From Podocnemis expansa (taxonomy: Eukaryota; Chordata; Testudines; Podocnemididae), in assembly GCA_007922195.1 (NCBI GenBank), contig ML681994.1:52506172-52570171 (forward strand): DNA of 64,000 bases, written 5' to 3'. Made by a program: the position numbers and the translations under genes. Below the pieces are notes generated by a model. It saw only the letters and a list, made by a program, of their open reading frames with translations, was not told where the DNA came from and ran no database searches. Positions 50,001 to 61,300 of this stretch are shown here, piece by piece; position 1 is the stretch's first letter, and each line of letters starts with the position of its first letter.

Positions 50001-53000
50001 ATGCATAGTTTGTAACCATCAGTTCTTCAAGTACAGTACTTGCTCATGTTGATGCCAACTAAGTGTGAGTGTGCAGTCCCTGCTGGAAAGTTCCCACCAG
50101 AGTACTTCAGGGTTGGCTAGAGAGCCCCCTGGAATCATGTCTCCACAGCATTCTTTCTGGGGCTCTGCCAACCCTCCCCTCCTCAGTTCCATCTTACTGC
50201 CTGTGGTGACCGCTGGAACTGATCTCTCTTGCTCTGCAAGTGATTTGCCCCCCCCAGCCATCATTGTGCCTGGTCAAAGATGGATTGGATGTGGGTTGAG
50301 GTGCCCATTTGGGTAACCTCAAGGACTCGGGGACTATGGAACCAGACAACCTAGATGTTATACACCAACATGAGAGCACTTTGGACAATATGGTTAGCAT
50401 GCTAGGACTTCCAAGACCATCTGAAAAGGCCGGGTGATATTAGTGCACACAGACAGGATGACAGGGGTGTTTTATGTAAACAAACAGTGTGGAGCTTGCT
50501 CTTCTTCCTGTTCAGGGAAACCCTCAGGCTGTGGGACTTCTGCATTGCTCAGTTGATGGCATCATACCTTCCGGGGCACCAGAACACCCTGGTAGACGGT
50601 CTCAGCATGACCTTAGTGCCCCACAGGTGATCAGTTGGTGTGAATATACTGTGAACACGTTGTTCCTGAGGTGGGGCATTCCCTGGGTAGACCTGTTTGT
50701 GTGGGAGATCAACAAGAAACACAAAAAGCTCTGCTCTTATCAAGGACATGGCTTGGGGTCTTCATGGACACCTTCCTTAGCCCATAGAAAGTGCAGCTGT
50801 TCTGTTCCTTTCCACCAACTCCTCTAATCCGCGAGGTCCTGGGGAAAGTCAAACAGGACAAGGTGGTGGTGATCTTATTAGCCTCATCTTGGGCCTGCCA
50901 ATACTGGTTCAATACATTGCTTGATCTCTCCATTGAACCATCACTCTCCCTGACACTCCTCCTAGACTTGCTCACCCCAGTCCAGAGAAGGTTACAGTAC
51001 CCCATCTGTAAGGTGTTACACCTCGCAGTGTGGAACCTCTGTAGTTGAGTATCAGGGAACTGAGGTGCTCATTGTACATCAGAGTAGTAGGAAGCCCTCT
51101 ACTAGAATTACTTACCAGGCTAAGTGGAGGCACTTCTCATCATGAGCAGAAGCCAGACACACCTCACTGCTGCAGGCATCTATTACACTGATAATGGATT
51201 GCTATTGAACTTGTTGGTAAAGATGCATTTGGCAGCCATTTTGGCATTCTATCTGAGCAAGGTTGGAGGCTTAGCTTTCAATAGATTCTCAAGTGGTTCT
51301 TGAAAGGATTGGACAGGTTGTTCCTGTGAAAATGCTACCTAGTCTCCCAGTGGGATCTCAGCTTGGTGTTCTCAAGACTCATGGAGCCCCCCCACCCCCC
51401 GAGTCTCTGGCTTTCTGTTCATCTCTCTGCTTATCTTGGAAAGTAGCCTTTTCAGTCACTATAACCTCGGCCAGAAGTGTCTCTGAGCTCCTGTTACTAA
51501 CGTCCGGATTGCCCTACGCAGTCATCTTTAAGGACAAAGTACAACTTCATCCCTATCCAGCTTTCCTGCCAAAGTTTTTTGTCTCCCATTTCCATGCAAA
51601 TCAGGATATTTTTCCTCCCATTGTTATGCCCTTAGCCAAACACAAATGTTAAGGAGCGTAGACTGCACTCATTAAACGTTAGAAGGGCCCTAGCATCCTA
51701 CTTAGAAGGGGCTAAACCTTTCAGAAAAGTTCCCCAACTGTTTATAGCAGTGTTCAATAGGATAAAGGGGTAGCCAGTTTCATCACAATGCTTATCATTA
51801 CGGCCTGTGTCGGAGAATGTTACAGCTTAGCAAAGGTGTAGGCTCTGGCGATAACAGCCCATTGTGCCACTCCGCAAGGGTGCAGGTTTCATCAGCAACC
51901 TTCTTGGCACATTTACTGATTCAGGACACTTGCATGGTGATGACATGGCCCTCAGTACACACTTCAATGTCACATTTATGCCTTGGCACAGCAAGCTAGA
52001 GAGGATGCTGCATTTGGTAGGACAGGCCTCCAGTCTGCAGATGTTTGGGGTCTTCACCTCTCCTCCAAAGTTAAGGCTTGGGAATCACCTAATTGGAATC
52101 AACATGAGCAAGCAATCAAAGACGAAAAGACTGTTCCTTACCTGTAACCGGGGTTCTACAAGATGTTGCTTGTGTTCATTACAATACTTGCCCATCTTCC
52201 CCTCTGTCAGACTTTCTGGCAAGAAGGAAACAAGGAGCAGGGTTTGACAAAGCCTGTTATAGTGTGCCATGGAAGTGCAGCTCAGAGGTGCTCTACAGCT
52301 GACCTTGGGATACTTGATGGAAGACTTTCCAGCAGATTGTGCACGTAACGTGTGCACACATAATTAGAATGGGCACACGCAATACATCTCAAAGAACACC
52401 AATTATGGGTAAGTTTGTGTCTTTTTACTGAGTTCAATAAAAACACATTCCAGTAGTGGAGTTACTACTTTTGGAATCATAACTTTGAATTCAGTTACCT
52501 TGTTAATGATAAGATTGAGGATTTTAACAATATTCCATGTTAACTGTAATTACAATATGAATGAACAATGGATATAAAACTAATTTCAATCAGGAAATAC
52601 AGTGATCCACAACTTCTGTATCAGTGCTTGCCAAACTGAGAAGTTCATGGGAAGGTCATGAGCATTTGGGGAAAAGAATTTAATCATTATGCCTTTTATT
52701 TTAATTATCTTCTGCTTGAATGTTGAGACTGTAAAAGCCCACTTGTCTCTTACCTGTTGGTTTAGGACTTAGCTGATCTTGTTTTCAGGACTCTGCTCTT
52801 GCAGGGGGCCTTTAGCAGAGGGACTCCCTGCTGCAGAACGGATTGAGTCAGGAAGACTCAGGTGAAAGCCCCTTGTTGGAGTAATGGGCAAGAGACTTCC
52901 AGTGTCAAGAGCACCAATACTCACTTTTTATACTTTTTACAAAGGGCTAAGCCTACATGTAGGAAACATTCAGCTGAAAATGGTAGTAATGTAAATCGAG

Positions 53001-55355
53001 TTAAACAGAAAAGGAAGAAAAGACTGTGATAGTTAATGTTGTTCGGATCATTGTGTCTTGATGCGACTGTGCAACAAGTACAACCACAATGTGTCATTTG
53101 TTCTCCAGTGCTAGTAAATGAAAGTATAAACCAAGAAAACTAAACATGAGCAGCAATGGTTTTTTTCCCTTGGTCAGGAAAGAGGATTAATAAATTGAAG
53201 TGTCAAAAACCATCACTACTAAAGAAAAAACTGTTCCTCAGAGAACTTTCAAAGCATCTTGCCTTGTGGCCGTGTGAACTGTATACTACAAACAAGCAAA
53301 TATCATTAGTGAGACCCTTCTATTTCCAGCAGAAACAGATGTATATGGAATTACGATTGGGGCACAAGCAGGCATGGCATGAAAAATCATTCTTATGTTG
53401 AATAATATTATCCATTAACTCTTTAAGACCTAGCTGAAAATGCCTTAGAACAGTTCATAGAAACTGCTTGATGAGTCCAGAGTCGTAGGCACCTTGGTTT
53501 TGCTTCTGCATTAGAGTTCACTTGAATTGTTTCCGCTTCTGTTTCTGAGGTTTGCCACAGTATGGTATGGTAAATTGAAGAATTATTTTGAAAAGAAATC
53601 CTAATCTGAACAACCAGTGAGGAAATATTGAAGATCCGGGATACTATCTTAGTGGATGATGATCTTAACTGGGCTGTGCATGTGGGTTTGTGCATTGACA
53701 AGGCCACAGTTATTACCAGAAAGAACAGTGGGGTTACGGTATGAGTAAAGAAAGTGGCAGAAACAGCAGTTAGGAAACTGCAAGATTCTTCTCCAAGTGT
53801 TTTAATAAATTTCCTGGCAGTACTGCTTCCATTCATTTCCAATTATTTCTATGTTTCTGGGTTTTCAGTGAAAACTAAACATAAAAGTCATATAAACTTG
53901 GATGACTACTTAGGTCTGGTGGCTGACTCTGACAGCAAACATTGTGCAGCTATGCAGTTTGAAACAGACCAGTTCTTCTCATTAAAACTTACGTTGTGTC
54001 CTAACATGAAAAAATAAAAAGTTCAAATTATAGTTCTAGAACACCAGACTGGATTATATGTTTTCAAACTATGTAGTTGCATAAAGTTTCAGAATTGTCC
54101 AAATTATAATGCCTCTTTTGAATCTGGTGCCCTGAGTTGGTTGGTGTGTTTGTTGTTTTTAATCAGGGTCGGGTATCTGGTTTTGGAGAGCCCACAAGCT
54201 TTTAAATACCTATAAGGGAACTGAGGATGGAAATGAGAGCTAGGTAGCAGATTCGCACTGGTGACTTGCTAGGGCCAGAAAACTCTATCAGACTTTCATA
54301 TACATGTCCATGGACTTTTACTCAGAAATTGGCTACTTTGTAGAGCACTCTGAGTCTTGTGGCCATATTTTGAAGATGTTTTCGGGGTTGCAGAGGAAAG
54401 AATATCAGTTGAAAGAATGGAACTTCCTTTTGACACAAGTCACCTGGTGATCTTGCTGTTAAAAGGTGACCAGGCCTATTGTGACTTGTGAATTTAAATG
54501 CATTGCTGATTTGCAGTGTTTTGATTAGGTGAAATGCATGATAGAAAGTCTGTTTCTATATAACTAAATTTCAGAGGCTTGTGCACATAACTGAAAGCCC
54601 AGGCTGTCCGGGGGGGGGGGATTGCAAGTGACTATTCTTGGCCCCATGGTTTGCCCATGCCCCTTCTCCTCCCCCCCACCTTCAGGAGCAAGCCAGGCTG
54701 TCCAGTAGACAGTACTGCCAAAAGCACGCACACTTTTTTAAAAAAAAATTTATTTTTCATTTCATGAATAAACATTTGCAAAGCATATACACTAATTTAG
54801 ATCTGTATAAAGTAATTTCTAAATACATTCTTCCCTGAAACTGGCCTGAGAATCTGTAGTTTTGTTGAAGTTGGTATTTATGAACTGGGAACCAAGTACA
54901 CAGTCCAGTACTTGATTGGCGTTTTTGGTGCAAAACTACACTTGAGTCACTTAAATGTGGAGGATAGTTAATTACCTCCAAAAGGGAGGGGGCGTGAAGT
55001 TGCAGCTTAAAACTGATTATGTAAAATGAATGAAGTAACATGATTTACATTCCAGTCTGCAGTAAAGAGTAATAACCTGTGTGTGCTGCATATAAAAGAT
55101 AAAATCTTGCCAAAAAGAGAAATCCAGCTTCTTGCTTAATTTAATCTTTGAAATATTTCTTCAACTTCTTTTGAGTCAGAGGGTGACTTAAATCTCACCC
55201 AGAAATTTATAGTAGGATACTAGAGGCCATGGTAAATGACATCCTGCTAACTGGCATTTTCTTCCAGGGAGCTGATACTCATGTCCTCTTGTAGGTTATG
55301 TGATACCAGTATCTTTATTTCTGTAGTTGTAAGTTTTGGGGGGTTTTTTTTGTGT

Positions 55356-55391
<36 letters not shown>

Positions 55392-58300
55392 GGCAAGAAG
55401 CATTTAAAACACTTCTTGGAAAAAATTCTGATTTCTACTAATTTGACATATCTCCTTCTGAAATAATCCATTTCTATATTCAACCTCAAATTAACTTTAA
55501 TAGTTACCAAGACCACTCTTCTCTTTTTACAATATTGAGATGTAATATATTGACCTATTTTTTTTCCATTTACAGTTCATCCTCTGAGTGTTTGGATTCT
55601 GCTTTAAATGTTCTGGCTCGAGCACTAGAAAACAACAAAGAGAACCCTGAAATTTGGTGTCATTACCTTAAGCTATTTTCAAAAAGAGGAACCAAAGAGG
55701 AAGTGCAGGAGATGTGCGAGACAGCAGTAGAGTATGCGCCTACTTACCAAATCTGGTGGACGGTAAGAATCAAAATTGTACTTCAGTCGCCTATGTATAA
55801 TAAAATGCAAAATGTACTTGTATTTCTTAGAGTTAAACTTTAATTGGGAATTCTTTCCCTTTTTGTGAATATTGGTCTTCAATAACATTTGAATGGAGTG
55901 TTTTTATTTCATTAAGGTAATATCTAAAAGCACAGCAATTACTTTTTTTTAAACAAAAGTATGATGCATCACATTTGAATCCTAGCCATTTACTAGTAAT
56001 AGTTCATGTGAGTAAAATAGACGTGATTCTTACAGCTGTCAGTCTTAGTAACGGTACCAAAGTTTTCTCCCAAATAATAAATTATTTGTATTAAATATTC
56101 CTAGTTTTTGAACCTGGAAAACTCATTTGATGGGAAGGACTATGTATGTGGGAGAATGCTGCAGTTCCTAATGGAAACTACGGAGGGTGAAGAAAACTCT
56201 GAAGTCCTATCATTTCAGCTGCTGGAGACCCTGCTGTACAGAGTTCACTTAAGCATGTTTACAGGAAGACATCAAAATGCACTTGCTCTACTTCAGGTGA
56301 CTATCAAGTTAACTACATTTAACCTCTTTTATACTGGATGCTAAAACACTAATTGAGGCTATAATTTTTTTCATGTAAGTGCCTAAATGATTAACTTTTT
56401 TCCTCTTTCTTTTTTCTTCGGGTGCCAAGAATTCTAGTAGTTCCAATTCCAGAAAAGGTTGGAGGAATTATTTTATTTGTGTGTCAGAAAGGTAGATTTG
56501 TTTCAGCACAACATCAGATATATTTTTTAACTTTCAAAAAAATTTTGGAGGAAAATGTTCTGTTTTATGAATGGTTTCTAAAAGGCACTTAAAAATGTTT
56601 ATTGAATTTTTATCTGGCATCACAGGAGTGGCCAAACTTATGGAACTCAAGAGCTATACAAGTCGATTGTTAAACCTTTGAGAGCTGCACTGAGGCATAT
56701 AACCACACACTTTTACCTACTCCAAAATTACTAAGCTTAAAATTCATTGTGCACTTCAATTTGATTGTAAAAACAGGGTAAATATTGATCCTACTAATGT
56801 CAGATTCTAATAATTACTTAAGGTTACCGTGAAAACTAGGCCTATACAATAAAAACTTAGCGGTCGCTGGATGTAGAACACTGCAGGCTAGTGGCAGATT
56901 TTTTAAAATCTGGGTGGTAACTTGTCCATGTAGTATGTAAAAGCTCTCTCAGGTGCTGATCTCTAAATATTGCACGATGTTTTGATTTAACAAATTTCAT
57001 TGTGGAATACAACGCTTCAGAGCAGTAAGTTTGTGCCACAAATTGAAAGTAATCTATGTTCAGTTTTAAACTTTTTTTTTTTCCTCTTTTTGTATTTTCG
57101 TTTCTTAGTATTCCACGTCATGTTCAGGACTTGTAAAACACAATTTTATTTTAACAACGAGTAAACTGCATTAGGTCCTATGAGAAAATCCCGTGCTCTC
57201 CCCCCCACCCCCCCGGTTGCCACTTCACTATTGTCTCTTACCATGCCGCCGCTGCTTCTCTGCTCTACCCAACCATGCCACTGCTGCTTCCCTGCTGGCC
57301 CTGACCATGCTGCTGCTGCTCTGCTGTCCCTGACCATTATGCACTTCCCCCTGACCCCCACCATGCTGCCCTTCCTTGCTGTGCTCTTCTGCAAGCTACA
57401 TGTTTTCTTTGAAGAGCCGCAGTTTGGCCACGCCTGTCTTAGAATATGTATGGCGAAGTAGCAACATTGATTGTCCGCTTCTGAGGTATCTTTAGTTTTT
57501 ATCCTGATTTAATAGTCCAAGGCTCCTTCAAGCCAATCTAATGTTGGTGATTTCTTATCAATTTTTACAAAAATTATTTAAATCCTGGGTTTTAAAATTT
57601 TAACCATTATCAAATGTTTGGTACTTCTTGGGGTGGTGGAATTATTTATTTGTCCTTTGTCAAATCAAATCAAATCATAGGGCTGGAAGGGACCTCATGA
57701 GATCATCGAGTTGTCCTTTACATCATCCTTTGAAAACAAAATCACATGCAGGCATGTTGTTTTCTTTTCACTTTTCATAAGCAATAGAGGATTTTACTGG
57801 TCCTTTTCCATGGCTTAAAAAATTGAGGCAGTGACAAGGCTTTACTGCTTGTCTCTGAAAAGTAGAACAAAGCTCTAAAATACTAGTTCTAATTATGACC
57901 GACTAGCAGTTGAAAGTGAGAAACAAAACATTGATGTCTACTCCTAGTAAAAGGGAGCTCTGTGTGCACGCTTCAGTGTTTCATGCCCGCTAGCATGTGG
58001 ATTTTCTTAGGCCTGATCTACACTGGCTGTGGATTTCAGTGGCAGTCAATGGGAGATAATGCTGCCTATATACAGTAACTTGCATATTGCCCATCAACTC
58101 CAACATATACTCTACCACAGGGTCTCTGCTGAACAAAAGGAAATATTCTCCCAGAGATGCAGCTTCAGGATACTTGCCAGGGTGGATTAACAGTGTCAGC
58201 TTCCGGGTTTGATTGAATGAGTCTTCATTGCTGTTAATTTGAATGCGCTAACTTGATCCTGCACAGCTGGCTGTGCCATTGGCATTGTAGACATACCCTT

Positions 58301-61300
58301 AGTCATGTGGGTTTTTAAAAATGGTTTTCTAATGCTTTTCCTTAATCAGCAGGATGGATTGGTTTAAATGAAGGCTCCCACGGATACCTTTTCATATGTT
58401 CCTTAAACAACTGTGCGAATCTGGTCCCCGAACCGTGTTAATTTACAACTCAGTACAGCATTTTACAACGTATAGGAAGATATACTTTGTGTAATTTTTT
58501 AGACAACTTGATTTTTATTAATTTAGGAAATAGTCCATCATACTTATTACCTGTGTCAAGCTGCTGGTGCTGTAGCAGTTCATTAGGAATGGAAAGACCT
58601 AAATCAAATACACACAAACACAACAGCACTCATAAATTTTAAATGTTATATAAATGTTTCACATTTGCAATTGCAGTAGTCTGAGTGGCCAGCTGATAGT
58701 TGTCCTTACAATTTTTTTCTTCAAATTTTATTAACTCAAAAAGCCATCACAGCACTAAATATATGCTCTCCTTAAAACTTGTACAGCTACCTCTCATCTA
58801 CTGTCACCTTTAATCATAGATTGAAACAGAAATACGTGTTTTCCTGTTATTTTCAGCTCTGTTAATTTCTAAATATATAATATCAAATGATGAAAATTAT
58901 TCTCTCTGTGCTTGCAGAGGAAGCTACTGCTGTGAAATGTTGACTTAGCAATTGAGGGAACTCTGTTTCAAGGTGCCTGGCTAATGATTTCCACCAAGTC
59001 GGGGGAGGGACTTGTTCAAACTATAATCAGTAAAAACATATTGTTTAAGTGGTTCTACTCCAGTCCTTAAAATTTATAGCGACTGGCATAAGGAGCATGA
59101 TTTTAGGATGCCCATGCCATGGCAGTTTCATTTTCTTCAGAATTTAGGCACCTACCTTTTTACATCTGTGGTCAAGAATGTTTGCAAGAAAAGGAGTTAG
59201 TACGTGATCCATTTGCTTCTTTTTGCCTGCAGTTTGACTTTCCGATGAGGTATTTCTTCTTTGTCTCTCTTGAAGTGCCTTCCAAGATTTCAGTAGCATC
59301 AACAATGCAGCAACAGTTTCTTTGAAGTTTGTTTTAATGCTGTGCATATAGACTTCAGTATACTGAGCGTATCCTCTGCAGCAGTGGTTTTCAAACTTTT
59401 TTTCCTCAGGACCTAGTTGGAAAGAATAATTTATGCCTGTGATGCAACAACTATATCTTTCTTTTAGCAATGCACTCCGGTCTTTTGGCAGTGGTAGGAG
59501 AGGGTGCTGTGACCCAGTGCTTGAGGGTCTGGGACCCAGTACTGGGTCCCGACCCTAAGTTTGAAAACCACTCCTCTACAAAATAAGAAAATGACACTCA
59601 GTGGTAACTGGCAGCTCTGTATTTCTTTGGCTTCAGCTTTCTCTACTATATAGTTGGATGATAGATTTTAAAAGTAGTTAACTAAACAGTCATAAGGTTT
59701 AGCTGAGCTTCTAGGTAAGCAACCTCTAACATAGCAAACAACTTGGGAAATTACTTGTTAAATCACACTTGTACTGAAAGGCATAGAGAGAGTCTTGAAA
59801 GAATGATGCATTGAAAAGTTAATTATTTAAGTTACTAAGCCAGTTGAGCCACATTGTTCTTTAGACATAATTTTTTCCAGATAAACAGTTTTCATTATGT
59901 TTCATTCTGGCTATTAGGCCTTGCATCTCCTCCTTGCACTGTTTACACTTGCTTTTTTAAATTTTTTTCCTTTTGCACCCAGAGAAGGAATTTCTTCAAA
60001 ATATTCCCAGATAGGGTCTCTCTTATGCCTGGAAGCCAGGATGGTTTTTCTGTGGCAAAAGTGTGGAGAAATGTAGGAAGGTGTATGTCTTCCCTTTCTC
60101 TTTCCAGTTGAGTCCACACTGTTCCTTTATAGTCTGCCTATGCCCTTTTCTATATATTGTATCTCTTTCTTAAGACAGGATCTTAACTAACTCTTCTGAC
60201 TTGGTTTGCCCAGCTCCACTACTACATTGGCACAGAACAAAAGTCCTAGTCAGCCTGTGTCTGTCTTTGCACATCTGACTTTTTAGTCTGCTGAGGCACA
60301 GAAACTGAAAGCCCAGAACTTTCAAGAAGCAAGAACCGGTAGTCAAGTTGGATAGACTAGAGCCATTAATTCACTTTTCTGAGACTGTAAGCATAGGTTT
60401 AGCATGTTTGTGATGAGATTTAATTGTAACTGTTTTTTTCTAAAGAGGAGGAATTTAGTATTTTATTGCTGATTTTTAAAAAAATTAGTTTATCCACTTT
60501 GTCGATCAGTTTATTTAGGTAGGTGTTTTATGCCTTGGGGGTGGTCTGCTCTGAAGTTATTCTAAACACGGTGTTTCAAGGCTCTGTCTGTAGTGTATCA
60601 TTGATTCAAGAGCATGTGTTCTCCATTAACAAGTACAGATTTTTGTCCAATTGCCAGACCTCATAAACTTTATTTCTGATGTGCCAGTCATACTGGACTA
60701 TTTTCAGTCTTGCATATCAACACTAGTAGCAAATCCTGAAGGTGCACTACTGCCTCAGTGGTATCTGTGTAACTTGGTCTCCAGGTAGATAGATTTAAGA
60801 CCAAATATATGCAGGGAGAAGAGATGTTAAGAGTAAAGCCAATTTTTGTATGGTCTCATTTTTGAGTAAGGCAAGTCATTGTCATTGTGTCATCCTCTAA
60901 GTCTGTAGTATTATGCTATTCAATGGTACATATGGGTCCAAGAGCAAAGATCATGTCACATGTCTGTCTTATGTGTGTTTGTACTCCTTGAATTAGTAAA
61001 GAGACTAGGAATTGGTTCCAGATCTGTCTTTTGGATGCCTTTGTTATCATGAGAGCCTTTGAGACTATAGAAACTTCCTGTTTCCTCATTGTTTCTCATA
61101 TTTTGAGATCTCAAAATATACTGCTCTCCTACATAATGCACATCAGTTAAAAAAAAAACAAACAAAAAAAAACAACACTATCCTGTTGGTCTTTTTGCCT
61201 TTACAGAACGCTTTAAAATCAGCTAATGAAAAGATAATAGCAGAACGCCTTACCATAAGTGACCGCTGCCTGGCTTGGCTAGCTTATATACATCTAATTG

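Larger units (their letters stand above)
47930..55575 (+). other. ZFC3H1 intron 21 (7.6 kb): hAT elements and a DIRS-like remnant
   Basis: The longest intron of the gene in this window. It contains a hAT-type element with a TTTG microsatellite (48331-48610), a 620-bp hAT-type element (48946-49565) and a DIRS-like remnant (about 50019-52420). The part 52420-55575 has only simple tracts (G run near 54611, long T run at 55350-55388) and no recognised exon or repeat. Confidence 0.55.
56297..61206 (+). other. ZFC3H1 intron 23 (4.9 kb)
   Basis: It holds the larger hAT element (56623-57435), a short CR1 3'-end piece (57675-57712), a DNA element at 58010-58298 and a family A hAT copy (59382-59573). 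The rest, including 59574-61206, shows nothing I recognise. Confidence 0.5.

Noticed and set aside
51293..52247. Open frames of 119 and 127 codons in intron 21
   Set aside because: They are parts of a decayed DIRS-like element, at least one in the tyrosine-recombinase frame, and are not a ZFC3H1 exon or a new gene.
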